A stretch of 64,000 bases of DNA from Rubellimicrobium sp. CFH 75288 (lineage in GTDB: Bacteria > Pseudomonadota > Alphaproteobacteria > Rhodobacterales > Rhodobacteraceae): contig NZ_WYDP01000001.1 in NCBI RefSeq assembly GCF_009904055.1, forward strand, positions 533,423 through 597,422. The letters are read 5' to 3'. Position numbers and translations under genes: made by a program. Below, piece after piece: positions 37,170-45,752 of this stretch; the first letter of the stretch is position 1; the number at the start of each line of letters is the position of its first letter. The notes below the pieces were generated by a model, which worked only from the letters and a program-made list of their open reading frames with translations, made no database searches and had not been told where the DNA came from.

Positions 37170-37937
37170 ATGGAGCGAACGATCCTGTCCGTCTCCGGCG
37201 CCGACCGCGAGACGTTCCTGCAGGGCCTCGTGACGAACGATGTCCGCGCGGCCCGCGGCGGCCTCGTCTATGCCGCTCTCCTGACCCCGCAGGGCAAGTG
37301 GATCGCCGATTTCCTGCTGCACGAGACGGGCGAGCGCATCCTTCTCGATGCAGCCGCCTTTCTGGCTGGACCGCTCGCGCAGCGTCTCGCCCTCTACAAG
37401 CTGCGGGCGGATGTGGAAATCGCGCCAACCGGCCTGCGGGTGCGTCGGGGAACCGGTCCGGCACCTGCCGGGGCCCTGTCCGATCCCCGCCATCCGGCTC
37501 TGGGCTGGCGCCTCTACGGCGAGGAGGAGGGCGACGACGGCACCGACTGGGACGCGATCCGGGTGGCCCATGTCATCCCCGAGAGCGGGATCGAACTGAC
37601 CGCCGACACCTACCCGCTCGAGGCCGGCTTCGAGCGACTGAACGGGGTGGATTTCCGCAAGGGCTGCTATGTGGGTCAGGAGGTGACGGCGCGGATGCGC
37701 CACAAGACCGAGCTGCGCAAGGGGCTCGTGCGCGTCCTGATCGAGGGGGAGGCTCCGCCGGGAACGCCCCTGCTCGCCCCCGATGGCCGCGAGGCGGGCA
37801 CCCTGTTCACGGCCCGGAACGGTCGCGCCATCGCCCACCTGCGTTTCGACCGGGCCGCCCCGGACCTGCGGGCCGGCCAGGCGCGCGTCTCGCCCGATCC
37901 GGACTGGCCCCTCTCGATCGCAGGACCCGGCCGCTGA
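37170..37937 (+). CDS. ygfZ: Folate-binding protein YgfZ (Fe-S cluster assembly/repair)
   Basis: 255-residue T-protein-like protein. The family signature KGCYVGQE occurs in FRKGCYVGQEVTARMRHKTELRKGLV, containing the conserved cysteine that acts in Fe-S protein maturation. The tetrahydrofolate-binding fold starts MERTILSVSGADRETFLQGLVTNDV. The ATG has CAGGAGG 6 bases upstream. Confidence 0.92.
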   Translation: MERTILSVSGADRETFLQGLVTNDVRAARGGLVYAALLTPQGKWIADFLLHETGERILLDAAAFLAGPLAQRLALYKLRADVEIAPTGLRVRRGTGPAPAGALSDPRHPALGWRLYGEEEGDDGTDWDAIRVAHVIPESGIELTADTYPLEAGFERLNGVDFRKGCYVGQEVTARMRHKTELRKGLVRVLIEGEAPPGTPLLAPDGREAGTLFTARNGRAIAHLRFDRAAPDLRAGQARVSPDPDWPLSIAGPGR

Positions 37938-37959
37938 ATCAGCCCCCCCGCGGGGATCG

Positions 37960-38838
37960 TCAGGCCAGAAAGGCGAAGCGCTCGGCCAGATGCTCCCAAG
38001 CCGCCTGCGACCCGGCGGCGAGCAGGACGCCCTTGCGGCGTCGCGCATCGTAGGGCGAGCCGTCCAGAAACCGCGCGACCCCTCCCGCACCCTCGACGGC
38101 GAGCACGCCCGCCGCATGGTCCCAGGGATGCGGGGTGGGGCCGGACAGGCAGAACTCGGCATGACCCTGCGCCACCATCCGGTATTCGTGCGCCGCGCAG
38201 CGCAGCGAGGTGATGCGCAGGAAATCCGGGAACTCCGCCACGATCCGCGCCCGGTCCTCGCGCCGGAACAGCCCGAGCGGCATGTAGCCCGTCAGCCGCC
38301 CCGGACGGATCTCGGACGAGGTGGCCAGCGGTTGCGACACGCCCCTGGCCGAGACGAAGCGGGTCTGCTGGCCGGGAAGGGCCTCGATCCAGTCGTCCAT
38401 GACCGGATCATAGAGCAGCCCCCAGACCGGACGGCCTTGGCGCAGGACCGCCAGCAGCACGCCGAACACCGCCAGGCCCTTGGCGAAGTTCCAGGTCCCG
38501 TCCACCGGATCGACGACGACGCAGGGATCGGCCGTGCCCATGATCTCGCGCAGGTCGGGACTCGCGGCCACGGATTCCTCGCCCAGGACGACCGCCGCGG
38601 GCCAGGAGGCGCCGACGCGCTGCTGGATGAGGGCTTCGGCTTCCGTGTCGGCGAGCGTCACCAGATCGGCGGGGCCGCTCTTGGTGGCGATGTGCGAGGG
38701 TTCGAGGGCGCGGAAGCGCGGCAGGATGGCCTGCGCGGCCGCCTCGCGCACGGCCGAGAGCAGCAGCGCGCGCCGCTCGGCCGACAGGATCTCGGCATCG
38801 CTGCCGCCGGAACGGGCGGCGCCGGCAGGGGACGACAT
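37960..38838 (-). CDS. Inositol monophosphatase family protein
   Basis: 292-residue Mg-dependent phosphatase of the IMPase/FBPase fold. Metal-binding motifs: LGEES (usual GEE), DPVDGTWNFAKG (usual DPxDGTxNF), and the late WDHAAGVLAVEGAGG. The family includes inositol-1-phosphatase, histidinol-phosphatase (HisN) and 3'(2'),5'-bisphosphate nucleotidase (CysQ). Nothing nearby decides between them. The ATG at 38838 has GGAG 6 bases upstream. Convergent with ygfZ. Confidence 0.87.
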   Translation of the reverse strand: MSSPAGAARSGGSDAEILSAERRALLLSAVREAAAQAILPRFRALEPSHIATKSGPADLVTLADTEAEALIQQRVGASWPAAVVLGEESVAASPDLREIMGTADPCVVVDPVDGTWNFAKGLAVFGVLLAVLRQGRPVWGLLYDPVMDDWIEALPGQQTRFVSARGVSQPLATSSEIRPGRLTGYMPLGLFRREDRARIVAEFPDFLRITSLRCAAHEYRMVAQGHAEFCLSGPTPHPWDHAAGVLAVEGAGGVARFLDGSPYDARRRKGVLLAAGSQAAWEHLAERFAFLA

Positions 38839-38869
38839 GGCAACTCCGTGACGGGGCCGCGTCAGGAAC

Positions 38870-38897
38870 TTGACCGGTGCGGCAAAGCCCCTATATC
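38870..38897 (+). promoter_or_regulatory. Candidate promoter of the small conserved gene at 39068
   Basis: TTGACC (38870-38875), a 16-base spacer, TATATC (38892-38897) on the plus strand. It would give a leader of about 165 bases before the ATG at 39068. The 229-bp divergent gap otherwise shows no clear second promoter. Confidence 0.4.
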
Positions 38898-39067
38898 TCG
38901 CGCGCCCCTGCCTGGAAAGGCAACCGGATGCGGACGGCATCTCCCTGTGCCATGTCGGGGGCGCATGGCGGGCATGTTGAAACAACAACCCTCCTGTGGC
39001 GTCGGGTCTGCATAAGTGCGCCGGGCTTCTTGGCGGGCAAGAGCAAGAATTAGGCAAAGGAAGCATC

Positions 39068-39412
39068 ATGACGGACGGCATCGACGTGACCGCGTACAAC
39101 AACGAGCAGGGCAACCGTGCGCGCAAGCTGTTCGCGGCCGTCGTTCTGGCGGCGCTGGATGACGCCATCGCCGACGACAAGAAGTACGGCAACGGCCCCG
39201 AGCAGATCGCCCGCTGGGCGCGCTCCAAGGATGGGCGCGAGGTGCTGACCTGCGCCGGTATCGACCCGACCGAGCGGGTCGTCCAGGGGCTCATGGAGTT
39301 CGTCTCGCGGGGGGTGCGCACCTCCGTCGCCCTCTCGCGCGAGGAAAGCGAGCGGCGTCATGCGGCCGAGGCGGCCGCCCTCGAGGCCGAGGAAAAGGCG
39401 CGCGCCGCCTGA
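39068..39412 (+). CDS. Small conserved alphaproteobacterial protein, unknown function (DUF6280-like)
   Basis: 114 residues beginning MTDGIDVTAYNNEQGNRARKLFAAVVLAALDDAIADDKKYGNG. The protein is soluble and helical, with a charged Glu/Ala-rich C-terminal coil (REESERRHAAEAAALEAEEKARAA). The ATG has AAAGGAAG just upstream, a strong ribosome-binding site suggesting high expression. I recognise it as a strongly conserved Rhodobacterales protein but know no function; the DUF number is from memory. It precedes cobQ by 55 bp on the same strand. Confidence 0.75.
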   Translation: MTDGIDVTAYNNEQGNRARKLFAAVVLAALDDAIADDKKYGNGPEQIARWARSKDGREVLTCAGIDPTERVVQGLMEFVSRGVRTSVALSREESERRHAAEAAALEAEEKARAA

Positions 39413-39467
39413 TCTGCTGCGGCTGTCCCTCCATCGTTGACCGGCCCCTTCGGGCGGGGGAGATCCC

Positions 39468-40928
39468 GTGCCGCGCGCCCTGATGATCCAGGGTGCAGGC
39501 TCCAACGTGGGCAAGAGCCTGCTCGTCGCGGGTCTGCTGCGCGCGTTCCGTCGGCGTGGCCTGCGCGTCGCCCCCTTCAAGCCGCAGAACATGTCGAACA
39601 ACGCCGCCGTCACGGCGGATGGCGGCGAGATCGGGCGGGCCCAGGCGCTTCAGGCCCGCGCGGCCGGCCTGCCCCCCCTCGCGGACATGAACCCGGTGCT
39701 GCTCAAGCCCGAATCCGAGACGGGCGCTCAGGTCGTGGTGCAGGGCCGGCGTGTGGCCAGCCTGCGGGCCGGAGACTACGCGGCCTTCAAGCCGCGTCTG
39801 ATGGCACCGGTCCTCGAGAGCTTCGGGCGGCTGGCGCGGTCCTGCGACCTCGTTCTGGTCGAGGGCGCCGGAAGCCCCGCGGAGGTGAACCTCCGGGCCG
39901 GCGACATCGCCAACATGGGCTTTGCCCGTGCCGCCGGAGTTCCGGTGATCCTCGTGGGCGACATCGACCGCGGCGGGGTGATCGCGCAGGTCGTGGGCAC
40001 GCAGGCGGTCCTCGATCCTGCGGATGCCGCCCTGATCCGCGGCTTCGTCATCAACAAGTTCCGGGGCGATCCCGCGCTGTTCGCCGACGGCTTCCGGCTG
40101 ATCGCCGAGCGGACCGGGTGGGCAGGCTTGGGGGTCGTGCCCTGGTTTGCAGAGGCCTGGAGGCTGCCGGCGGAGGACATCCTCGATCTCGGACACGGGC
40201 CGCAGCGGGAGGGGCCGGTCAAGGTTGCCGTGCCGCGGCTGCCCCGGATCGCGAATTTCGACGACCTCGATCCCCTGGCGGCCAGCGCCGCCGTGTCGGT
40301 CGTGATCGTGAACCCAGGTCTTCCCCTGCCCGGCGATGCCGACCTCGTGATCCTGCCGGGCTCCAAGTCCACGCTCGCGGACCTCGCCGCGCTCCGGGCG
40401 GAGGGCTGGGACATCGATCTTCTGGCCCATCGGCGCCGGGGCGGGCGCGTGCTGGGCCTCTGCGGCGGGTTCCAGATGCTCGGACGGCGGATCGAGGACC
40501 CTCGCGGGGTGGAGGGACCGGCAGGCAGCGCCGCCGACGGACTGGGTCTTCTGGACGTGATCACGGTGATGGAGCCCGACAAGACGTTGCGCCTGGTCCG
40601 CGCGACCCATCCCTCCAGCGGCGAGACGCTCGACGGCTACGAGATCCACATGGGCCGGACGACCGGACCGGACATGGAGCGGCCGTGGCTGCAGGCGGAT
40701 GGCCGGCCCGAGGGCGCACAGAGCCCCGACGGGCGCGTCCGGGGCACCTACCTCCATGGCCTGTTTGCGGCCGACGGATTCCGGGCCGCCATGTTGCGCG
40801 AATGGGGTGCCCCCGATGACGGGCTGCTCTGGAATGCGACGGTGGAGGCGACCCTCGACCGACTGGCCGACCATGTCGCGCGCCACCTCGATCTGGATGT
40901 CGTCCAGTCGCTCGCGGCGCCCGTCTGA
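39468..40928 (+). CDS. cobQ: Cobyric acid synthase
   Basis: ATP- and glutamine-dependent amidation of adenosylcobyrinate a,c-diamide at four side chains, in adenosylcobalamin synthesis. 486 residues. The N-terminal P-loop-like domain has [20 protein letters not shown] and [13 protein letters not shown]. The glutaminase domain has catalytic C332 in [11 protein letters not shown] and H430 in TYLHGLF. Begins with GTG at 39468 preceded by GGGGGAG; an ATG 4 codons later is possible. Other cob genes are not adjacent, and I see no cobalamin riboswitch in the short gap upstream. Confidence 0.95.
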   Translation: MPRALMIQGAGSNVGKSLLVAGLLRAFRRRGLRVAPFKPQNMSNNAAVTADGGEIGRAQALQARAAGLPPLADMNPVLLKPESETGAQVVVQGRRVASLRAGDYAAFKPRLMAPVLESFGRLARSCDLVLVEGAGSPAEVNLRAGDIANMGFARAAGVPVILVGDIDRGGVIAQVVGTQAVLDPADAALIRGFVINKFRGDPALFADGFRLIAERTGWAGLGVVPWFAEAWRLPAEDILDLGHGPQREGPVKVAVPRLPRIANFDDLDPLAASAAVSVVIVNPGLPLPGDADLVILPGSKSTLADLAALRAEGWDIDLLAHRRRGGRVLGLCGGFQMLGRRIEDPRGVEGPAGSAADGLGLLDVITVMEPDKTLRLVRATHPSSGETLDGYEIHMGRTTGPDMERPWLQADGRPEGAQSPDGRVRGTYLHGLFAADGFRAAMLREWGAPDDGLLWNATVEATLDRLADHVARHLDLDVVQSLAAPV

Positions 40929-40931
40929 GCG

Positions 40932-41537
40932 TCAGCTGTCCCCGACGGCCAGAGCGCGCAGGATCTCCCGCCGCACGAGCTTGCGCACGTTGCGGGTGAT
41001 CCGCTCCCCCAGCTCCCCCTGCAGCTCCTCGCGCAGCACCTCGGCCACGAGGGCCCGGAGCATCTCGCGATCCGGTGCGGGCGCAGCCGAACCTGTTCCC
41101 CCGACGGTGCGCCGACGGAACAGGGGCTCGGGCGGCGGCTGGTCCAGCGTCCAGTGATCCGACGCCTCGCTGCCATCGGGTTCCCACGCGTCGGCAGGAC
41201 CGGTCTCGTTCCGCTCCTCCCCGCTGCCGGGACCGGCTGGTGCGCCAGCGCGCTCCGTCTCCTCCGGCCCGGACGATGCGGGCTCCGCGCTGGCGGATAC
41301 CTCCTCCAGCGCGCTGCGCAGAAGGGCGTCCCACTCGTCCGGCGGAGGCGGGTCGTCTGCGGCCCCCGAGGCATCCGCCTCGGGCTGGGCGACACGCAGC
41401 GCCGGCGTCAGGACGAGCCGACCGTCGGCCGGCGCAGCCGCACCTCCCGGATCAGCCCCCGGAGACTGCTCCACGACAAGTCGCCGGATGGACGCCAGAA
41501 ACTCGTCGCGCCGACCATTCGCGAGGGAATCGGTCAT
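40932..41537 (-). CDS. PopZ-like protein (DUF2497), polar organising protein
   Basis: 201 residues with the PopZ layout: a short N-terminal helix (DEFLASIRRLVVEQ), a long acidic Pro/Ala/Glu-rich disordered middle (about 25-150), and a C-terminal helical oligomerisation region (EMLRALVAEVLREELQGELGERITRNVRKLVRREILRAL). PopZ forms polar assemblies that anchor ParB/parS and cell-cycle proteins. Third gene of a pcm-tolC-popZ unit on the minus strand. Convergent with cobQ, stops 3 bp apart. Confidence 0.82.
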   Translation of the reverse strand: MTDSLANGRRDEFLASIRRLVVEQSPGADPGGAAAPADGRLVLTPALRVAQPEADASGAADDPPPPDEWDALLRSALEEVSASAEPASSGPEETERAGAPAGPGSGEERNETGPADAWEPDGSEASDHWTLDQPPPEPLFRRRTVGGTGSAAPAPDREMLRALVAEVLREELQGELGERITRNVRKLVRREILRALAVGDS

Positions 41538-41665
41538 GGCCAGCCCTTCAGCCTCCTTGCAGACCCGTCGGAGGGAGCCTAGCCCGGAACCCGCCGGGCG
41601 GGCAACGGCGCCGATCACCGGTCCCGCATCGGCCGGCAGGTGCGGCGGCCCGGACGCACCTGCCC

Positions 41666-43051
41666 TCAGTTCCGCCCCAGCGACTGCAACACCCGGTCAA
41701 GCGCCCGACCCTGATCGGAGGTGGCGGTCGGCGCGTCGTCCACCAGGTTGTAATAGGCGGTCGGGTCGTAGATCTGGACCGCAAGGCCCAGATTCTGCGC
41801 GGTCAGCAGGCCCGCTGCCGACAGGATCTGGTATCCCGCCACCGTCTCGTCCACCTCGGCCGAAATCAGGTTGGCCCGCGCATCAAGCAGTTCCTGTTCG
41901 GCGTCCAGCACGTCGAGCGTGGTGCGCGCGCCGAGCGTCGCCTCCTCGCGCACACCGTCGAAGGCCGCCTGCGCCGCTCGGACCTGCGCCTCGAAGGCCT
42001 GGCGACCCGCCCGGGCAACCTCGAGGATCGAATAGGCATTGGCGACGTTCTGCGCCACCTGGCGGGTCGTCTGCAGAAGCTGCGCCCGGGCGGCGTCGCG
42101 GCGGGCCATGAACTGCCGCACCTGCGAAGCCAGGCGTCCGCCCTGGTAGAGCGGCCCCTGCGCCTGCAGCGCCAGTGCCGCACCCTCGTTGAAGTCCTGA
42201 TCGATCTGCACCTGTCCGCTGAGCGTGACCGTCGGCCGCATCGCCGCGCGCGCGCGCAGGATCGCGATCTCGGCCGCCGCGACCTCGTGCTGGGCCTGAA
42301 GGATCGCGGGATGGGTCCGCAGCGCGATGTCGCTCGCTGCGGCCGGCGAGCCGGGCAGACGCGCCGGGGGTGCCGGTGCGAGCGTGCCCGGCGCCCGGCC
42401 GACAGCCGCCCGGAACTCCTCGACGGCCCGTGTCAGGGCGCCCTGCTCGGCGGCGAGCTGGCTCTGCGCCGCGGCCAGACGGGCCTGGGCGAGCGCCACG
42501 TCGGTGCGCGTGACCTCTCCAACCTCGAAGCGGTCCTGCGCCGCCCGCAATTCCCGCGTGATGAGCCGGAGGTTGTTCTGCCGCAGATCGACGAAGGCCG
42601 AGATGCGCCGCACCTCCATGTAGGCCTGGACCACGCGGAAGAGGACCTGCTGCTCGGCGTTGACGAGCGCGGCCCGCGTGGCGAGGACGATCTCCTTCTG
42701 GGCCTCCACCCCCAGTTCGCGGCTGCCGGCGTCCCAGAGCGTGTAGCTTGCCTGAAGCCCCGCATTCGCGGTCAGCGCGACGTCGCCCAGCCGATAGGTG
42801 CTGCCGAAGGGCGAAGGGTCGGGCCAGGTCGCCTGCAGGTTGGTGGTCCAGTTCAGGATCGGCCGCAGCGCGGCGACGGCCTGGGCCACGTCCTCGTCAG
42901 CCGCGCGCAACAGGGCGCGGTTCTGCTCGATCAGCCCCGAATTGCGATAGGCGGCGGCGAGCGCATCCGCCAGGGTCTCGGCCGCGGCCGCTCCGGCTGC
43001 TGCGGCCCAGATCATGGCAGCCGCGATGGCCCGTCGGATCGTCCGTCCCAT
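41666..43051 (-). CDS. tolC: TolC family outer membrane protein
   Basis: 461 residues with a signal peptide (cleavage near AAAAETLADAL, residue 24). Two homologous halves of alpha-hairpins form the trimeric export duct: LADALAAAYRNSGLIEQNRALLRAADEDVAQA and the repeat-like SDIALRTHPAILQAQHEVAAAEIAILRARA. LGARTTLDVLDAEQELLDARANLISAEVD near the C-terminus is a TolC hallmark. It serves type I secretion and efflux pumps. Transcribed after the pcm gene and before the PopZ-like gene. Confidence 0.93.
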   Translation of the reverse strand: MGRTIRRAIAAAMIWAAAAGAAAAETLADALAAAYRNSGLIEQNRALLRAADEDVAQAVAALRPILNWTTNLQATWPDPSPFGSTYRLGDVALTANAGLQASYTLWDAGSRELGVEAQKEIVLATRAALVNAEQQVLFRVVQAYMEVRRISAFVDLRQNNLRLITRELRAAQDRFEVGEVTRTDVALAQARLAAAQSQLAAEQGALTRAVEEFRAAVGRAPGTLAPAPPARLPGSPAAASDIALRTHPAILQAQHEVAAAEIAILRARAAMRPTVTLSGQVQIDQDFNEGAALALQAQGPLYQGGRLASQVRQFMARRDAARAQLLQTTRQVAQNVANAYSILEVARAGRQAFEAQVRAAQAAFDGVREEATLGARTTLDVLDAEQELLDARANLISAEVDETVAGYQILSAAGLLTAQNLGLAVQIYDPTAYYNLVDDAPTATSDQGRALDRVLQSLGRN

Positions 43052-43102
43052 TGCCGCCCTCCCCTGTGGCGCTGCGCCCCGCGCGCCCCTGCCAGGCCCC
43101 TC

Positions 43103-43753
43103 TCAGAACACGAACACGCGCGGAGCCTCGAAGCCGGGCAGAACCGGCGCGCCCGCATTGAAGATGTCCCGCCAGTGCACATGACCCGCCTCCTTGCGGC
43201 CGATCCGGGCCACGCCGAGGCCGTTCTCCGCAAAGAGCGCGGCGATCCGCCCGTCCTCGACCAGCTGCGCCTCGAGGGCGGCTGGGAGGGTCTGGATCGC
43301 GCCTTCGATCAGGATTGCGTCAAAGGGGGCCGCGGTGGGCGCCCCCTCGGCCAGGGAACCGGTGACGACCGCCACACCCGGCGCATGAAGGCCCAGAGCC
43401 CGGCGGGCTGCCGCCGCGCGCTCCGGCTCGTCCTCGAGGGCGGTCACACGGGCGCCCATCCGCGCCATCACGGCGGCGCCGTAGCCCAGGCCCGTACCGA
43501 CATGGAGCACCCGCTCCCCCGGCTCGATCGCCAGGGCCTCGAGCAGCTTGGCAAAGGTCCGCGGCTCGAGCATGACCCGACCGGGGCCGAGGCGGAGGTT
43601 CTCGCCCAGATAGGCCGCCTCGCGCCGGTCCGGCGGCACGAACGCCTCGCGCGGGACATGCAGCATCGCCTCGATGATGGGATAGCGCGTCACGTCCGAC
43701 GGACGGATCTGGCTGTCCACCATGATCCGGCGGCGCGCGGCGAAGTCGGTCAA
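43103..43753 (-). CDS. Protein-L-isoaspartate O-methyltransferase family protein
   Basis: 216-residue SAM-dependent methyltransferase. SAM motif VLHVGTGLGYGAAVMARMGARVTALEDE (family norm VLEIGTGSGYxxA), preceded by the PCMT segment FVPPDRREAAYLGENLRLGPGRVMLEPRTFAKLLEAL. The start is TTG at 43753 with GGGGGA upstream. The C-terminal aromatic end VFVF is typical of the alphaproteobacterial branch next to tolC. Whether it repairs isoaspartate in this lineage is uncertain because catalytic-region residues differ from E. coli Pcm. Confidence 0.85.
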   Translation of the reverse strand: MTDFAARRRIMVDSQIRPSDVTRYPIIEAMLHVPREAFVPPDRREAAYLGENLRLGPGRVMLEPRTFAKLLEALAIEPGERVLHVGTGLGYGAAVMARMGARVTALEDEPERAAAARRALGLHAPGVAVVTGSLAEGAPTAAPFDAILIEGAIQTLPAALEAQLVEDGRIAALFAENGLGVARIGRKEAGHVHWRDIFNAGAPVLPGFEAPRVFVF

Positions 43754-43907
43754 GGGTCGATCCCCCGGATGGCACTGCTCGGCATCTTGATGGCACAGGC
43801 CCGACCCGTGGGCAATCGGGGCCGCGCGCGTGAGGGGCCGGGTGCGCTCCGGCGGCCAGTCCGGGACAGGGCGCGCGGGTCGGGCACGATGCCGCCAGGG
43901 CCCGCGA

Positions 43908-44738
43908 TCAGGCTTCGCGTCGGGCCCCCTCCCAGGCGTCGAGCGACCGCCGCAGCGCCTCGGCGATCCGGTCGAGCGGCACCGGCGCGGCCGCCCGGAC
44001 CGGCGAGGCGCGCCCCGGCCGGTGCAGGCGCAGCGGCAATTCGATCGTGACCGGCAGGCCGGGCGCGTCGCGCGCCATGGCGGCGGCCGTGGCGCGCCAG
44101 TCCACCATCCCCTCGCCCAGCGGCACGAAACGCCAGTCCGGTCCGTCCTCCGCCACGTCCTTCAAATGGGCCTGCACCGCCCAAGGCAGCGCAGCCGACA
44201 GGCCCGGCTCGAGTGCACCGGCATAGGTCACGAGGTTTCCCACATCCACGTTCAGCCCCAGCCGCGGATGGTCGAGCGCGGCCATCAAGGCCGCGCCGTC
44301 CTCGCCCCGCCCGATCAGATCGCCCGCGCCATGCCCAGGATTCTCCAGCGCGAGGATGATCCCCGCCGCCTCCAGCCGCGGCAGGGCTTCCTCCAGCCGG
44401 CGCAGGATCGCCGGCCGGGAGGTCGCGGGGCCCGCATTGGTGACAAGCAGAGCGGCGCCTGATTCCGCGGCAAAGGCGATCCGCCGCGCCAGCATGTCCC
44501 TCGCCCCGTCGGCGCCCAGATCCATGTGCGCCGACACGGCGCGGACCCCGAGCGCCAGCGCGGCCGCGTCGCGGCGCAGGCGCCGGGCTTCGGCCTCCGA
44601 CAGGTCGTCCTCGTCGAAATCGGTATAGCCGCGGATGAAGGCCACCTCGATCTCGCGAAGCCCCAGCCCGGCGAGCCGCTCGAAGGCCGCAGGGCGGGAG
44701 TGCCCGTCGAAGGCGGCCGTCGAGACGGCGGGCAGCAT
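43908..44738 (-). CDS. Sugar phosphate isomerase/epimerase family protein (candidate 3-oxo-isoapionate decarboxylase, OiaC-like)
   Basis: 276-residue xylose-isomerase-like TIM barrel (AP_endonuc_2). Metal-ligand motifs: LALENPGHGAGD (Glu), LNVDVGNLVTY (Asp), QAHLKDVAEDG (His), and VTIELPL (Glu). Begins 7 bp after the oxidoisomerase-like gene stop, so the two form one unit. In known D-apionate pathways an enzyme of this fold decarboxylates 3-oxo-isoapionate to L-erythrulose; the pairing with an ApnO-like gene suggests that role. The family assignment is firm; the reaction is inference. Confidence 0.8.
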   Translation of the reverse strand: MLPAVSTAAFDGHSRPAAFERLAGLGLREIEVAFIRGYTDFDEDDLSEAEARRLRRDAAALALGVRAVSAHMDLGADGARDMLARRIAFAAESGAALLVTNAGPATSRPAILRRLEEALPRLEAAGIILALENPGHGAGDLIGRGEDGAALMAALDHPRLGLNVDVGNLVTYAGALEPGLSAALPWAVQAHLKDVAEDGPDWRFVPLGEGMVDWRATAAAMARDAPGLPVTIELPLRLHRPGRASPVRAAAPVPLDRIAEALRRSLDAWEGARREA

Positions 44739-44745
44739 GGCGCCG

Positions 44746-45582
44746 TCAGCCCCGCGCGATGAGTTCGGACGCCTCCCGCACCTTGGCGGGCGAGAGCGCC
44801 TGGCGCCAATCCGGCTGGAGCACGACCGACTTGGCAAACCGCATCAGCCGCAGCGCGGCATCCGACGGCACCTTGGGCGTGAAGCCGAACCACATGGAGG
44901 TCTCCACATTGATGTGCCCGATCAGGAAGTCGAACGCGGCCTCGCGCGGGATGCCGTAACGCTCCACGCATTCGTCGAGCGCCTCCGTCATCGCGTCGAT
45001 GAACGCCATGGCCACCATCTCCGACAGACCGGGCTCCAGGATGGCCAGCTGTTCGAGCGTCACGCGATGGGTGCGGATGATGGGCGACCACATCGCCTCG
45101 CAGATGGCGCGGCCCCTGTCGTAATGCTCCTCGGGCCCCTGCATCAGGGCGCAGACGATCGATTGCGGCGCCACGCCGCCATGGACATCCGCCCGCTGGT
45201 CGGGATCGGTGAGGTCGTGGGCATAGAGCGGCGGATGGCAGGGATGGCCGACGAAATAGGTGATGTCGGCCCGCTCGGGCAGAACCCCCGCATAGGGCGC
45301 GGCCGCATCCAGGATGACGACGATCGTTCCGGGATCGAGTCGGGGCACGATCTCGGCCGCGACCTGCGCGATCGCCGAGTCGGGAATGGCGAGCACGACC
45401 GCCGCGGCGTCCCGCAGGGCGTCGTCCAGATCCGCAGGCTCGATGCCCGCAGCCCGCAACCGCGCGCGTCCCGGCTCGCCGATCTCGACGGCGCGCAGGT
45501 CGTAGCCGGCCCGTTGCAGCTTTCCGGACACCCGGAAGCCCATCTTGCCCCCGGCCCCCAGCACCGCCACCCGTTCCCCCAT
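44746..45582 (-). CDS. Dehydrogenase with phosphogluconate dehydrogenase C-terminal domain (candidate D-apionate oxidoisomerase, ApnO-like)
   Basis: 278 residues. The N-terminal Rossmann domain is MGERVAVLGAGGKMGFRVSGKLQRAGYDL (GAGGKMG at 9-15), AAVVLAIPDSAIAQVAAEIVPRL, and VILDAAAPYAGVLPE. The C-terminal helical domain resembles the phosphogluconate dehydrogenase C-terminal family. It has YFVGHPCHPPLY and a conserved IGHINVETSMWFGFTPKVPSDAALRLM region. ApnO enzymes have this architecture. Divergent from the GntR regulator, with a TCATCATACCA element on its promoter. The specific substrate is inferred from the neighbours. Confidence 0.78.
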   Translation of the reverse strand: MGERVAVLGAGGKMGFRVSGKLQRAGYDLRAVEIGEPGRARLRAAGIEPADLDDALRDAAAVVLAIPDSAIAQVAAEIVPRLDPGTIVVILDAAAPYAGVLPERADITYFVGHPCHPPLYAHDLTDPDQRADVHGGVAPQSIVCALMQGPEEHYDRGRAICEAMWSPIIRTHRVTLEQLAILEPGLSEMVAMAFIDAMTEALDECVERYGIPREAAFDFLIGHINVETSMWFGFTPKVPSDAALRLMRFAKSVVLQPDWRQALSPAKVREASELIARG

Positions 45583-45615
45583 CGCCCCCTCCCCTTGCTC
45601 CCCAGCGGAGCATAC

Positions 45616-45626
45616 TCATCATACCA
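45616..45626. promoter_or_regulatory. GntR operator candidate, copy 1 (TCATCATACCA)
   Basis: TCATCATACCA lies 34 bp upstream of the ApnO-like start, immediately beside a minus-strand promoter (TTGACC at 45647-45652, 17-base spacer, TACTGG at 45624-45629). It fits the FadR-subfamily GntR pattern TnGTnnnACnA except A for G at position 3. The same 11-mer form occurs twice before the Gfo/Idh gene. Confidence 0.6.
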
Positions 45627-45677
45627 GTAGAAGGGCATGGAGGTCCGGTCAATCCGTCGCACGTCACGGCGGATCGC

Positions 45678-45688
45678 TGGTCCGACCA
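45678..45688. promoter_or_regulatory. Palindrome matching the FadR-subfamily GntR consensus
   Basis: TGGTCCGACCA matches TnGTnnnACnA at every fixed position and sits inside a perfect 15-base palindrome GCTGGTCCGACCAGC (45676-45690), 63 bp upstream of the GntR start. It could be an autoregulatory operator. It differs in spacing bases from the TCATNATACCA set, so it may bind with different affinity. Confidence 0.4.
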
Positions 45689-45752
45689 GCACGGGCCGGT
45701 TCCGGATCGCCAGGCCCTCGTGTTCGCGCTACATTGGAGGCAGAGAGGGTCC

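Noticed and set aside
39413..39467. Possible cobalamin riboswitch upstream of cobQ.
   Set aside because: The gap is only 55 bp and lacks the B12-box; too short for the aptamer.
43908..45582. RuBisCO-like (OiaX) or DUF1537 kinase (OiaK) branch of apionate catabolism.
   Set aside because: No RuBisCO-like protein or DUF1537 kinase is encoded in the window; only the decarboxylase-type branch has candidates.
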